Shown: positions 7,520-16,952 of the stretch, one piece after another | Layout: every line of letters starts with the position of its first letter | Numbering within the stretch: position 1 is the stretch's first letter | Assembly: GCA_035527535.1 (NCBI GenBank) | Contig: DATLAK010000038.1 | Location: 1 to 39,737, forward strand | Direction of reading: 5' to 3' | Length of the DNA: 39,737 nt | DNA from: Armatimonadota bacterium | Lineage (GTDB): Bacteria; Armatimonadota; Hebobacteria; GCA-020354555; CP070648 | The notes under the pieces: generated by a model | What the model saw: the letters and a program-made list of their open reading frames with translations, nothing else | Database searches by the model: none | Told to the model about the DNA's origin: nothing | Translations under genes and position numbers: made by a program

Positions 7520-8872
7520 TCAGTCGTCGGCTGACTTCGTGGTGCCGACTCCGGAGGGCTGCGCTTGCAGTTCGCCGGCGCGCGCCGGCAGTTGCGAGAG
7601 GATGTCCGCCGCCGCCTCGTAGATGATTGGTTCGTCGCCCCTGACGTAGATGCGCCCCGCGGCCGCCGCGGTTCCGAACCGCAGGCGCAGCGGCTCCTGG
7701 CGCCCCCGCTGGTGGATGGTCACCGCGGCGACCGGCGTCTCCAGCCCGGACGCGGCGACTGTCTCCGGGGCGTCGTGGAAACTCTCCGCGCGCAGATTGG
7801 AGAGCGCGAACAGCAGGCCCTCGACTTTGCCGGTATCGGCCTGGGCGCGCCGGGGCAGCGTCAGCTCCCACCCCCCGTCGTCGGTGCGCCGCACCTCGAA
7901 GCGGGCTTTCCCGCGCGCCACTGCGATCCGCTGCACCGCGGCGATCTCGAAGTCCGCGACCTGTCGCGATCGCAGGTCCTCCAGCGTTCGATCAACCGCG
8001 ACCACGGCTGATTGCGGCACCACCATCACCGCCGGCTCGCGCGAGCTGCGCGCATAATACTCCTGGGCGTCGGTCTTGTCGCCGAAGGACAGGCGTGCGG
8101 GCTGGTGCTCGCCGCTGAGCGCGAGCTCGATCACCAGGCGCGCCCGGTCGAGCCCGTAGCGGGCGAGCCGGGGTGCGTCGTCGGCCGGAAAGTGGCTGGC
8201 CTCAAGCTGGCGCAGCGACGTTAGGAAGCTCTCCACCTCGTCGGCGTCAGCGCGCGTCGCCAGCGGTTCGACGATTCGCCAGGCGCCCTTGCGCTTGACC
8301 AGCGCGACCTTGCTCCCGGCGCGGATGAGGCTGATGCGCGAGACGTCGGTGGGCTCGAAGCGCAGCGCCGCGCGATCGCGCAGCGCGGCGGCCCCGCCCT
8401 CGGCATCGTCCAGCAACATGGGGTCCACCAGGATCACCTCCCGGCGGCTCGTGACCATCGCATATGCCGCCGCGCCGTCGGGGGTGCGGTCGCCCAGGCG
8501 CAGCTCGCGCGCCTTGCCCTTGACCGGCGCCAGGCGAATGACGGCGGCGGCATCGGTGAGGCCGTAGTCCTGGAGGCGCTGCGGGTGCTTGATGCGCCGG
8601 CGCACCCCCAGGCTGGTGACGCGGTCCAGCAAGTCGGTCACGCGACCGATATCCACGGGCGCGGAGACGGGGCGAGTGATGCGCCATGACTCGCCGCGGC
8701 GCTGAATGACCGTGGTCTCGCCCGCCGCTGTCAGCTCGATGCGCCGCACGCGCTCCGGATCGAGGCGCCACGCCACCGTGCGCCCGGCCTCGCCGCGCTC
8801 GTAGAACCACACGTACCCAGCGAGCGCCAGGAACACGAGCACGAGTACGATGGTCAGGCGATAAGGTTTCAT
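7520..8872 (-). CDS. DUF4340 domain protein, membrane-anchored
   Basis: A 450-residue protein with one N-terminal membrane helix (about residues 6-25, LTIVLVLVFLALAGYVWFY) and a long soluble part made of repeated beta-rich units. Typical DUF4340 elements are WRLDPERVRRIEL, LLDRVTSLGVRR and LQDYGL, then a second round with VESFLTSLRQLEA and LARYGLDRARL. The function of the domain is unknown. In many genomes it closes an operon with a GldA-like ATPase, an ABC-2 permease and a GldG-like protein, exactly the order seen here on the minus strand. The soluble part is presumably extracytoplasmic. No clear ribosome-binding site precedes ATG 8872. Confidence 0.85.
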   Translation of the reverse strand: MKPYRLTIVLVLVFLALAGYVWFYERGEAGRTVAWRLDPERVRRIELTAAGETTVIQRRGESWRITRPVSAPVDIGRVTDLLDRVTSLGVRRRIKHPQRLQDYGLTDAAAVIRLAPVKGKARELRLGDRTPDGAAAYAMVTSRREVILVDPMLLDDAEGGAAALRDRAALRFEPTDVSRISLIRAGSKVALVKRKGAWRIVEPLATRADADEVESFLTSLRQLEASHFPADDAPRLARYGLDRARLVIELALSGEHQPARLSFGDKTDAQEYYARSSREPAVMVVPQSAVVAVDRTLEDLRSRQVADFEIAAVQRIAVARGKARFEVRRTDDGGWELTLPRRAQADTGKVEGLLFALSNLRAESFHDAPETVAASGLETPVAAVTIHQRGRQEPLRLRFGTAAAAGRIYVRGDEPIIYEAAADILSQLPARAGELQAQPSGVGTTKSADD

Positions 8873-8983
8873 GTGCCGGTGCTTGCTTGCATGACTGACG
8901 AATGCGGCAGCGAATCCATTCTCTCGCGAATCGTCTCCCTCAAGGAGGACCGATGACCTCCCGGCGATCCGATCACGCCATCG

Positions 8984-9352
8984 CTAGACACTCGGCTTGC
9001 GCCTGGAGACGAACAGGCGTATCACGCCGGAGACAAGTGCGGCCACGCCCAACTGCGCCCCCAGCAGTGCAGCCGCCGCGGCCATCCGCTCGGGGCGCGT
9101 GAGTTCCCCAGTGACGGCCCGAGTCCATGCCGCTCCCAGCCACAGTGCGCTGGGAACGAGGATCAACACAACCGCCCATCTCCGGCGCACCACCCCGAAC
9201 CCGGATAGAGCGGCTAACGCCTCGCCATAAGCGATCGCGGGGAGGACACACCCGAGGAGGCAGCCAAGTATCACGGACGCCGGCGGGAGCCATGCTCTAA
9301 TTCGGGCGTTCCTGCCCCCCCCGGATATGGGCTCGTCGCAAGGAGTCGCCAT
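8984..9352 (-). CDS. Small hypothetical membrane protein
   Basis: A 122-residue protein with about three hydrophobic segments: around LPPASVILGCLLGCVLPAIAYG, then WAVVLILVPSALWLGAAW, then AAAALLGAQLGVAALVSGVIRLFV. It ends in a basic RRKPSV tail. I chose ATG 9352 because GGAGG at 9361-9365 lies 8 nt upstream; a GTG at 9361 would overlap that site. It sits between the GldG-like and DUF4340 genes in the same direction, where the usual version of this operon has nothing. No family is recognised. A role as an accessory subunit is a guess from position only. Confidence 0.6.
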   Translation of the reverse strand: MATPCDEPISGGGRNARIRAWLPPASVILGCLLGCVLPAIAYGEALAALSGFGVVRRRWAVVLILVPSALWLGAAWTRAVTGELTRPERMAAAAALLGAQLGVAALVSGVIRLFVSRRKPSV

Positions 9353-9389
9353 GACCGCCACCTCCGAAGGGCGCGAAGCTTTTCCGGTC

Positions 9390-10973
9390 CTACCGCCGGC
9401 GCCACCACACCACGCCGCCGACGACGATCGCCGCCAGCGGCATAACGATCAGCGACAGGACGAACACGATCCGGGTCTGCGTCCGCGTCAGCAGCATGGG
9501 CGCCGACTCGCGCGGCTTGGGCTGGATGGATATGAACTCCCCCGCCCGCGCCAGCCAGCCGATGGCATTGACGAACAGGTCCCGGTTGACGCCGTTGGCG
9601 ATGAGGTCGTTGGCGACGAAATCCGAGTCGCCGAAGACGACCAGGCGGGCTTGCGGCTGCCTGGAATCCGGCTTCTCGCCGGCGGACGGGGGCCGGGCGG
9701 TGACGGTGGCGGCGATGGTGAGAGGGCCGCCGGGTTCGCGCGGGTTTCTGCGGATGGTGCCGCGGAAGTCGCTTTCGATCCAGCTATCGTCGCTGGTGCG
9801 CACCAGGTCGCGCAGGTCGAACTCCGACTGCTCGTCGTCGCGCTCGAAGGCCCGCGCCAGGACGAAGACGGCGACGAAGGTGCGCCCGCCGCGCGCGAAC
9901 GGCCGCGTGATATCGCCCGGCTCGAACTCGCTCACCGTCACCGAGCTCGCGTCACCCAGGAGGTTCCATTTCGGCTCGACGACGATCCCCGGCAGCGGCG
10001 TCAACCCGCGCGGTCTCAGTATCCCCTCCAGCGCTTCCCCCTGCGGCTCCGGGTCCACCATCACCAGCGCGGCGCCGCCGCCGTCGAGATAGGCGTTGAT
10101 CGCCGCCAGCTCGCGCAGGCCGTAGCGCTGCCGGGGGCCGGCGATGACCAGGACGTCGCAGTCCGCGGGCACGCGGTCTTTCTCCATCAGCGACAGGCCC
10201 GCGATCTTGTAGCCCAGTGCGGTCAGCGCCTCCTTGGCGCTGCCGTAGCCGTCGGGATCCTGACCCTCGAAGTCGTGCTCGCCGTTGCCTTGGACGAAAT
10301 AGACCTGCTGGCGCTTGGTGCGGGTCAGGCGCAGGATGGCGCTGGTGATCTCCTGCTCGCCGGCGAAGGACAGCTGCTCCTTGCGCTCGCCCGCCCGGAT
10401 GATAGTGGTCTCGTAGTCGGTCACGCCGTAGCGGCGGGCCGGCCCGGGGCTGAGGTCGGGGTCAATCACCCGCACCTGGACCTGGCGCGAACCGCGCTCG
10501 TACTCGCGCAGCAGGTCGCGCACCTGCTGATATCCGCCGGGGTCCCGCTCCTGACTGTAGAAGGCGATGATCTCCAGCGGCTGCTCCAGGCCGCGCAGGA
10601 GCTTGCGCGTCTGCGGCGACAGGGTGTGCGCCCGCGTGCGCGTGAGGTCCCATCGCTGGTGATGGCGCACCGCCAGGTAGTTGGCGAGCACCGCGATCCC
10701 CAGCGCCGCCACCACCAGCACCGCGGTGTTGGAGCCGTAGCGCACCCCGCGCCCGCGCAGCGCCGCCACCACCTCGCGCCTGCGCATGACGACGGCTGCC
10801 AGCAGCGCCGCCGCGCCCGCCCCCCACAGAGCGTAGGCGGGCCACGCTAGACCGCGCGTGCCCGCCACCCCTATCCCCGCCAGCAGCAAGCCGACGCCGG
10901 CCGAGGCGAAGGTGCCGGCCAGGTAGGGGGCGCCGGCTTCGCGGCCTTCGGTTATGGGATGCTCCTTCGGCAT
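9390..10973 (-). CDS. GldG-family ABC-associated membrane protein
   Basis: A 527-residue protein with three N-terminal membrane helices (about 22-40, 46-64, 83-101), a large exported or periplasmic domain and one C-terminal helix ending in WWRRR. The family hallmark RWDLTRTRAHTLSPQTRKLL (107-126) follows helix 3, and the DUF4350/ThuA-like-fold segments CDVLVIAGPRQRYG and GGGAALVMVDPEPQGE come later. Relatives partner the ABC-2 system that includes gliding protein GldG, but most are not tied to gliding; transport or surface assembly is the broader role. The frame extends upstream to 11126, inside the permease gene, so I chose ATG 10973, 10 nt after the permease stop. Confidence 0.85.
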   Translation of the reverse strand: MPKEHPITEGREAGAPYLAGTFASAGVGLLLAGIGVAGTRGLAWPAYALWGAGAAALLAAVVMRRREVVAALRGRGVRYGSNTAVLVVAALGIAVLANYLAVRHHQRWDLTRTRAHTLSPQTRKLLRGLEQPLEIIAFYSQERDPGGYQQVRDLLREYERGSRQVQVRVIDPDLSPGPARRYGVTDYETTIIRAGERKEQLSFAGEQEITSAILRLTRTKRQQVYFVQGNGEHDFEGQDPDGYGSAKEALTALGYKIAGLSLMEKDRVPADCDVLVIAGPRQRYGLRELAAINAYLDGGGAALVMVDPEPQGEALEGILRPRGLTPLPGIVVEPKWNLLGDASSVTVSEFEPGDITRPFARGGRTFVAVFVLARAFERDDEQSEFDLRDLVRTSDDSWIESDFRGTIRRNPREPGGPLTIAATVTARPPSAGEKPDSRQPQARLVVFGDSDFVANDLIANGVNRDLFVNAIGWLARAGEFISIQPKPRESAPMLLTRTQTRIVFVLSLIVMPLAAIVVGGVVWWRRR

Positions 10974-10983
10974 GGGTCCAGCC

Positions 10984-11694
10984 CTAGTTCCACTTGCGGC
11001 TCTCCAGCGCGCGCGCCGCGCCGAAGAGACAGACCCCGATGAAGCTGAGATGGAAGACGAGGTCGGTCGTGTCCACCACCCCCTTGGCGAGGTCGTCGAA
11101 GTGATTGAAGATAGACAGGTGCTCAAGGACCGCGGCGGCCGTCGAGCCCGGCTGGCCGGCGGCCCAGCCGACGATCCACAGCGTCAGCAGCCCGCCGAAG
11201 GACAGGAAACCGGCGACCACCTGGCTCGCGGTCAGCGCCGAGGCCAGCACCCCTACCGCCATGAAGCTCGCGCCCAGCAGCAGCAGCCCCAGGTAGCCGG
11301 TGAGCAGGGGTCCCGGGTCGGGCGCGCCGTATTGGGCGAGGAGGAGGGGGAAGTGCAGGGTCGCCGCCAGCAGCACCGTCAGCAGCCCTACCGCCCCCAG
11401 GAACTTGCCGAGCACCACCTGCGCGTCGGTCACCGGCGAGGTCAGGAGCAGCTCGATGGTGCCGGAGCGGCGCTCCTCCGCGAGCAGGCGCATGCTCAAG
11501 ATCGGGCACACGAACAGCAGGGTGACCGCCATGTTGTGGAGCGACCAGCGCAGGTCAGCCTGGCGGTTGGTGGTCAGGATGACGTAGAAGATGAAGCCGG
11601 AGACGGCAAGGAATCCGGCGATTACAATGTACGCAGTCCACGACGAGAAGTAGCTGCGCAGCTCGCGGTAGGCGATGAGGAGGATGCGGGTCAT
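10984..11694 (-). CDS. ABC-2 type permease
   Basis: A 236-residue integral membrane subunit with about six helices. It starts MTRILLIAYRELRSYFSSW, the classic ABC-2 N-terminus with a cytoplasmic amphipathic stretch before helix 1. The segment MRLLAEERRSGTIELLLTSPV matches the conserved EE-R-GTLE-LL-P motif of this family. It pairs with the ATPase directly upstream, sharing an ATGA overlap (11691-11694), and is followed after 10 nt by the GldG-like gene. The open frame continues upstream into the ATPase gene, but that part is a shadow frame. The substrate of the exporter is unknown. Confidence 0.9.
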   Translation of the reverse strand: MTRILLIAYRELRSYFSSWTAYIVIAGFLAVSGFIFYVILTTNRQADLRWSLHNMAVTLLFVCPILSMRLLAEERRSGTIELLLTSPVTDAQVVLGKFLGAVGLLTVLLAATLHFPLLLAQYGAPDPGPLLTGYLGLLLLGASFMAVGVLASALTASQVVAGFLSFGGLLTLWIVGWAAGQPGSTAAAVLEHLSIFNHFDDLAKGVVDTTDLVFHLSFIGVCLFGAARALESRKWN

Positions 11695-12629
11695 TCCGCG
11701 GCGACCTCCTCCTCTTCGGTGGTGAGGTGCAGGAAGACGTCCTCCAGGCTCAACTCGAGGGGGCGCAGCTCGACCAGTCCCCAATTGCGCTCGACGGTGG
11801 TGCGGGCGAGCTGCTCGCGGACGTCGGCGTCGAGCTTGCTCTCGACCACCAGCGCATCGTCGGCTTCGCGCCGCACCGCGGTGACGCCGGGGATGCCGGA
11901 TAGCACCGCCGGGGCATCGGCGCCCGGGCGCAGCAAGCGCAGCAGGACGCGGGCGGAGCTGCGTACGCGGGCGGATAGCCCCGCGGCGCTGTCCTGCGCG
12001 ACGATGCGACCCTGGTTGATGATGACCACGCGGCTGCAGGTCATGCTGACCTCGGGCAGGATGTGGGTGCTGAGGATGACGGTGTGATCCCGCCCCAGGT
12101 CCTTGATGAGCTGGCGGGTGTCGATGATCTGGCGCGGATCGAGGCCGACGGTCGGCTCATCGAGCACGAGCACCGGCGGGTCGTGCACCAGCGCCTGGGC
12201 GATGCCGACGCGCTGGCGGAAGCCCTTGGACAAGCGCCCGATGATAGTGTCACGCATCTCCCCCAGGCGCGTCTTCGCGACCGCGTCGTCCACCCGGCTG
12301 TCGCGCCGCCTGCGCGCCACCCCGCGCAGGCGCGCGCAGTAGCCGAGGTAGGAGCGCACGGTCATCTCGGGGTACAGCGGCACCGTCTCCGGCAGGTAGC
12401 CGATGCGCTGACGCACCTGCAGGGAGTCCTCGAACACGTCGAAGCCCGCCACCGTCACCCGGCCCGCGTCGGCGGCGAGGTAGCCGGTGAGGATGCGCAG
12501 GGCCGTCGTCTTGCCCGCGGCGTTGGGGCCGAGGAAGCCCACCACCTCGCCGCCGGCGACGGAGAAGCTGACATCGCGCAGCGCGTGCACCCTGCCGTAG
12601 TACTTGGTCAGGCCTTGGATTTCGATCAT
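11691..12629 (-). CDS. ABC transporter ATP-binding protein (GldA-like)
   Basis: A 312-residue ATPase that powers the ABC-2 permease encoded next to it. Walker A is GPNAAGKTT (34-42), the signature is LSKGF (133-137), Walker B is VLVLDEP (153-159) and the switch histidine is H189 in LSTH. After the nucleotide-binding domain comes an extra region of about 90 residues ending ELSLEDVFLHLTTEEEE, typical of GldA/DrrA-type ATPases. It is the first gene of the minus-strand operon running to the DUF4340 gene. The promoter presumably lies in the 400-nt divergent gap upstream. There is no strong ribosome-binding site before ATG 12629. Confidence 0.92.
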   Translation of the reverse strand: MIEIQGLTKYYGRVHALRDVSFSVAGGEVVGFLGPNAAGKTTALRILTGYLAADAGRVTVAGFDVFEDSLQVRQRIGYLPETVPLYPEMTVRSYLGYCARLRGVARRRRDSRVDDAVAKTRLGEMRDTIIGRLSKGFRQRVGIAQALVHDPPVLVLDEPTVGLDPRQIIDTRQLIKDLGRDHTVILSTHILPEVSMTCSRVVIINQGRIVAQDSAAGLSARVRSSARVLLRLLRPGADAPAVLSGIPGVTAVRREADDALVVESKLDADVREQLARTTVERNWGLVELRPLELSLEDVFLHLTTEEEEVAAE

Positions 12630-13031
12630 GCCGGGTCGTCAGCGTCAAGCCACGTCTGCGTCCTCGCGGGAGCAAAGACGCATCCGCCGTGGGTTTGCTT
12701 TACGATTCGCACCCCGGGCCCACAATTCCTGCCTGCCCAATCGGGCGGCGACCGGAGATCCGGCGGCGCGATCATCCGCCCCAGGGGCCGCTCGCAGCGC
12801 TGGGCCACGCCTGCTGACGCAGGAGACATCGCCGGCAGCGGCGAACTGCTCGACGTATTGCAGCGACCGTCCCCGAGGCTGCACCCATCGGGTCTGAGGT
12901 TCGCAGCCGTGATCGTGCAGGGACCTGACCGCCGGGCGGCGGTCGGAGACGACCGGCGCGGTCCCGGGCGATGGTCAAGACCGCAACCGCGGTGCGCTTG
13001 CGGTCGAGCGGATCCCTGCCCGAGGTGTCAC
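12630..13031. other. Divergent intergenic region, 402 nt
   Basis: This gap separates the divergent ABC operon and the polysaccharide operon, so both promoters are expected here. I found no convincing -35/-10 pair. A perfect hairpin lies at 12928-12945 (GACCGCC / GGCGGTC arms, GGGC loop) without a T tract; it may be regulatory. Short open frames in the gap look like chance. Confidence 0.55.
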
Positions 13032-14351
13032 TTGCCGTTGGCTGAAGCACATCCCTATTCGCAGCCATTGCTGGTGCTCGCCGCTGCCGGGGCGGCGGCG
13101 GCGATCCTGGCGCCCGTTCAGTGGCTGTTGTGGGGCGTGATTCTCGCGCTTCCCTTCGACAACTTCGCGGTGCCGGTCGGCCCTCTGCGCATCTCCGTCT
13201 CCGACGCGCTGCTGGTGGTCGTCACCCTGCGCTGGCTGGCGGCCGTGCTTCATCGCCGCGGTCGCATCGCGCGCAGCGAGCTCTACGCACCGGCGGCCCT
13301 GTTCTACGTTTTGCTGCTGCCCTCGTTTTTCGTCACCTTCGACCTCGGACTCTCGCTGCGCCAGGCCTTCAGCATCCTCATGATGCTCCTCACCGCCGTC
13401 ATCGTCGCCAACCTGCTGCGCAGCGAACGGCATCTGCTGGGGGCGGTGACCGCGATCCTGGTCGCCTCGGTGGTGATGTCGCTGCTCGCCATCGCCCAGT
13501 TGCTGATTTGGATGCGTTATCGGGTATCGCCGCTGCAGCCGATCGTGGACGTGGTGCGCATGGGCGACTTCAGTTTCCTGCGCCTGACCGCAACGACATT
13601 CGATCCCAACTACCTGGCACTATACCTTGTCGTACCCATCGTGCTTGGGCTGTTCGTGGCGCTGGAGGGGCAGGTATCGCCGCGTTATCGAACCTTCGTG
13701 TGGCTGGCGGTGGGGCTGGACTTGATCGTATTCGTGCTGACTTTCTCCCGCGGCGGTTGGATGACTCTGCTGGCCTTCATGACTGCGTTCGTGCTGCTGC
13801 GTCCGCGCGCACCCGCGCGCCTGGCGTGGGCCGCCATGCTGGGGCTGGTGGTGGTGATGGCCCCCCTCACCGCCGCGATAATGGTGGGGCTGAACCCGCA
13901 ATCGGTAAGCAACCGACTCAGCCTGCTTGGCTTGGGGCTGGAGGTGATGGCCCGCCATCCGTGGATAGGCACCGGCCTAGGCACCTTCATGTACCTGCCG
14001 GCGAACGCATTCGAGCGGATGGTTCACTGTACCTACCTCCAAATTGGCGCCGACGCCGGGATCCCCGCGCTGCTTGCCCTCCTATCACTCGGAACGGTGG
14101 TTGTCTTCAACGCCTTGCGCGCGCGCCGGGTCGCCCAGCCTGGAGTGGCGCGAACGATCCTGACTGGCTGCCTGTACGCGCTTGGCTGCGTGGCGGTGCA
14201 GTCGGCGTTCCTCAACGCCCTGGTCCTCAAGCATCTGTGGGTGCTGGCCGGGCTTACCTCCGCGGCGGCTGCCGTGGCGCGCGCCGAGGCGAACGCGGGC
14301 AACGCCGCGGCGTCACCGGCCGGCGCGGGCGCGGCCCAGCCCACCCCGTGA
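13032..14351 (+). CDS. O-antigen ligase/polymerase-like membrane protein
   Basis: A roughly 439-residue polytopic protein with about ten to twelve hydrophobic helices, in the Wzy/WaaL O-antigen ligase superfamily that joins or polymerises lipid-linked glycans on the outer face of the membrane. The C-terminal half carries the signature HPWIGTGLGTF before a loop, then NAFERMVHCTYLQIGADAGI, which resembles the family's conserved N-x-H-N-x-YL-x-x-x-x-E-x-G region. I chose TTG 13032 because GAGGTG (13022-13027) lies just upstream; TTG 13038 is also possible. The frame extends to 12063, but that stretch is low-complexity shadow sequence over the ATPase gene. It is the first gene of an exopolysaccharide block with three glycosyltransferases. 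Confidence 0.8.
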   Translation: MPLAEAHPYSQPLLVLAAAGAAAAILAPVQWLLWGVILALPFDNFAVPVGPLRISVSDALLVVVTLRWLAAVLHRRGRIARSELYAPAALFYVLLLPSFFVTFDLGLSLRQAFSILMMLLTAVIVANLLRSERHLLGAVTAILVASVVMSLLAIAQLLIWMRYRVSPLQPIVDVVRMGDFSFLRLTATTFDPNYLALYLVVPIVLGLFVALEGQVSPRYRTFVWLAVGLDLIVFVLTFSRGGWMTLLAFMTAFVLLRPRAPARLAWAAMLGLVVVMAPLTAAIMVGLNPQSVSNRLSLLGLGLEVMARHPWIGTGLGTFMYLPANAFERMVHCTYLQIGADAGIPALLALLSLGTVVVFNALRARRVAQPGVARTILTGCLYALGCVAVQSAFLNALVLKHLWVLAGLTSAAAAVARAEANAGNAAASPAGAGAAQPTP

Positions 14352-14438
14352 GCGGCGCGGTCCGGTGGCAAGTCGAGGCGGATAGGGCAGATGCTTACGG
14401 CTGCGTGCCGTAGCGCCGTCGTGCTGCCAGGTGCTCTC

Positions 14439-15671
14439 ATGTCCGTACGGATTCTTTATGTCAACCACGTGGCGCAAGTGAGCGGCGCGGAGACCGTGCT
14501 GCTCAACTTGCTCTCATCGCTTGATCGGGCCAGTTACGATCGGCGCGCGATATGCCCGGCTGCCGGCCCGCTGGCGGCGCGGCTGGAAGAGATCGGAGTC
14601 CAGGTTACGCGGCATCGGGTTCCCCTGCTGCGGCGCAGCGCACGTTCGGCGCTGCGCGAGCTGCCGCGGTTTCCGTGGTTCTCACGATGGCTGCAAGCAT
14701 ACCTGCGCGACCACGACATTGACCTGCTGCACGCCAACTCCCTAACCGCGCAATTGGCGTGCAGCCAGGCCGCGTGGGAGTGCGGCGTGCCCAGCATCTG
14801 GCACATGCACAGCATCCTCAAGCGGCGCTGGCCCAACGGCTGGGTCTTGCGCCGCGCGGCCCACAACGCCGACCGCATCATCTGCGTCTCGCGCGCGGTG
14901 GCGCAGGCGCTGGCGGCCGCCGGCATTCCCGCCGACAAGCTGGCGGTGATTCACAACGGCCTCGACCTGGAGCAGCGCTTTCTGCCGCGGGCCGCGACCG
15001 GCTTCGTCCACGCGCAATACGCGCTGCCGCGGGAGGCGCAACTGGTGGCGACCATTGGCCAGCTTGCTCCCGCCAAGGGTCAGGATGTCTTCATTCGCGC
15101 CGCCGCTTCCATCGCCGACGATCACCCGCAAGCGGTCTTCCTCGTCGTCGGCGCGTCCCTTTTCGGCGACCGCAAATGGCCGGCCCGGCTGCAGCGACTG
15201 GCCGCAGCAGCGGGGCTGAGGGATCGCATCATCTTCACCGGCGCGCGCGATGACATACCGTCGCTGCTGGCCGAGGTTCAGATTGCCGTTCACGCATCGG
15301 TGGCGGCGGATTCGCTGCCGACGGTGCTGCTGGAGGCGGGGGCGATGGCGAAGCCCGCGGTGGCGACGCAGTCGGGCGGCGCGGCGGAGATAATCGAGGA
15401 CGGGCGCTCGGGTCTGCTCGTGCCCCCGGGTGATGTGGAGGCGATGGCGGCGGCGATCGAGTGCCTGCTGGACCACCCCGCGCGCGCGCAGGCGATGGGG
15501 GAAGCCGCGCGCCGGCGCATGGTTGCCGGGTTCTCGATTGAGGAGGACGTGCGCCGGGTGCAGGCGCTGTACGACGATCTGCTCGGCCGCGCGCCTTCCG
15601 TGCCCGCACCGCGCGCCGCGACTCCGGGAGACGCCCCCGCGATCATGCCGCCGCCGAGGGACGAGCAGTGA
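14439..15671 (+). CDS. GT4 glycosyltransferase 1
   Basis: A 410-residue GT-B fold glycosyltransferase of family GT4, which moves a sugar from a nucleotide donor to a growing glycan. The N-terminal domain opens VRILYVNHVAQVSGAETVLLNLL with the glycine-rich acceptor loop region. The C-terminal donor domain has TIGQLAPAKGQD, and an E-x7-E-like region appears as DSLPTVLLEAGAMAKP. The start ATG 14439 is preceded by AGGTG with 5 nt spacing; an upstream ATG at 14391 adds 16 residues without homology. It overlaps the next glycosyltransferase by 4 nt (GTGA). The tail after about residue 385 is Pro/Ala-rich and probably disordered. The sugar donor and linkage cannot be read from sequence. Confidence 0.88.
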   Translation: MSVRILYVNHVAQVSGAETVLLNLLSSLDRASYDRRAICPAAGPLAARLEEIGVQVTRHRVPLLRRSARSALRELPRFPWFSRWLQAYLRDHDIDLLHANSLTAQLACSQAAWECGVPSIWHMHSILKRRWPNGWVLRRAAHNADRIICVSRAVAQALAAAGIPADKLAVIHNGLDLEQRFLPRAATGFVHAQYALPREAQLVATIGQLAPAKGQDVFIRAAASIADDHPQAVFLVVGASLFGDRKWPARLQRLAAAAGLRDRIIFTGARDDIPSLLAEVQIAVHASVAADSLPTVLLEAGAMAKPAVATQSGGAAEIIEDGRSGLLVPPGDVEAMAAAIECLLDHPARAQAMGEAARRRMVAGFSIEEDVRRVQALYDDLLGRAPSVPAPRAATPGDAPAIMPPPRDEQ

Positions 15672-16840
15672 GAATCCTCTGCAACTGCGCGCCGGTGCAC
15701 CTCGGCGGAGGGGTCGGGCGCTATGTCTCCAACCTGTTTGCGCACATGGCGCAACTTGCTGGAGATTGGAGCTTCGTCGTCGCTGCCAAGTCCGACGTCG
15801 GCGCTGAGATCCTGCCGGCTGATCCGCGATTCTCGCTGCTGGAGATTCCGAGGACGGCTGCCCGGAGCCCTGCCGTTCGCGTCGCCTGGGAGCAGACGCG
15901 CCTAGCCGCTCTCGCGCGGCGCATGCGCCCCGATGTGATCTTCTGCCCGGGCAATGTGGACCTATTGCTGGCATCGGGGGCAGGCCTGCCCTCGGTGGTA
16001 ACGGTCAACGTCAGCCAGCCCTGGGTGCGCCCGCAGGAGTTCCCGCGCGCGGCGGGGCTGTATCTGCGCGTGTTCGTCAGCCTGTCGCGCCTCACCGCGA
16101 CGACGTTCATCGCGCCCACCGAGACCACGCGGCAAGAGCTCATGCACGCGGTTGACATCCCGCCCGAGCGCATCGTTGCTATCCCTCACGGCGTGGACAT
16201 ATCCCGATTCCGCCCCGCCCGGCCCGGTGATGAATTGAGCGCCTGGGCGGTCGCACAAGGCATTCGGCAGCCGTACATCTTCTCTCTGTCCAGCATTTAC
16301 AGGTGGAAGAACTTCGACACCCTGCTCAGGGCGTTTGCGGCGAGCGCGGCTCCTCGCCAAGGGGTGCAACTCGTCATCGCCGGCTGGCCGCTGGACGCGC
16401 AGGTGGATCGTGAACTGCGGCAACTATCCGCCTTATTAGGCGTCAGCGGCTCGGTGGCCCTCACCGCCGGCGTGCCGGAGCAGGAAGTGGCGGCGCTGTA
16501 CCGCACGGCGCGCGCGTACGTTTTCCCGTCGTTCTTCGAGGGCTTCGGGCTGACCCAGATCGAGGCAATGGCGAGCGGCATACCGCTGGCGCTGTCGCGC
16601 GCGAGCGTGATGCCGGAGGTAGGCGGAGACGCCGCCATATACTTCGATCCCGAGGACGCGCAGGACATGGCGGCGGCGATCGAGCGCGTGCTCTGGGACG
16701 AGCCCTTGCGCGAGCGGCTGATCGAGGCCGGCCTGGAGCGCGCGCCGCAGTTCTCGTGGCGCGAGACTGCGCGGCGCACCATGGACGTGCTGGCCGCGGC
16801 GGCCGGTTCGCGGCGCGGTAGGCGGGGTCCGGGAAAATGA
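15668..16840 (+). CDS. GT4 glycosyltransferase 2
   Basis: A 390-residue GT4 glycosyltransferase. It starts at GTG 15668 within the stop of the previous gene. The N-terminal domain has LGGGVGRYVSNLF. The donor-binding domain begins YIFSLSSIYRWKNFDTLLRAF and carries the classic E-x7-E motif in EGFGLTQIEAMASG, followed by SRASVMPEVGGDAAIYFDP. This C-terminal half strongly resembles mannosyltransferase-like GT4 enzymes such as those in O-antigen clusters. It is cytoplasmic or peripherally membrane-bound and probably adds a sugar to the lipid-linked unit that the neighbouring polymerase uses. Donor identity is inferred as uncertain. Confidence 0.9.
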   Translation: MRILCNCAPVHLGGGVGRYVSNLFAHMAQLAGDWSFVVAAKSDVGAEILPADPRFSLLEIPRTAARSPAVRVAWEQTRLAALARRMRPDVIFCPGNVDLLLASGAGLPSVVTVNVSQPWVRPQEFPRAAGLYLRVFVSLSRLTATTFIAPTETTRQELMHAVDIPPERIVAIPHGVDISRFRPARPGDELSAWAVAQGIRQPYIFSLSSIYRWKNFDTLLRAFAASAAPRQGVQLVIAGWPLDAQVDRELRQLSALLGVSGSVALTAGVPEQEVAALYRTARAYVFPSFFEGFGLTQIEAMASGIPLALSRASVMPEVGGDAAIYFDPEDAQDMAAAIERVLWDEPLRERLIEAGLERAPQFSWRETARRTMDVLAAAAGSRRGRRGPGK

Positions 16841-16952
16841 CGCCGCGGCCAGAAGGCGTCGCGACGCTGGTGTCGAATGCTCTGGCAGTCCGCTGCCGCC
16901 GGCGTTCCACGCAGAGCGAGTAACGGCGCCGGCGAGTTCAGGAGACAAGCGG

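Noticed and set aside
8953-9102. A 49-codon plus-strand frame with a very good AAGGAGG site
   Set aside because: Its translation is Arg/Pro-rich, it has no family look, and it overlaps the better-supported minus-strand membrane protein.
12063-13031. N-terminal extension of the O-antigen ligase frame
   Set aside because: It lies over the ATPase gene on the other strand and then low-complexity intergenic sequence; no membrane helices or homology.
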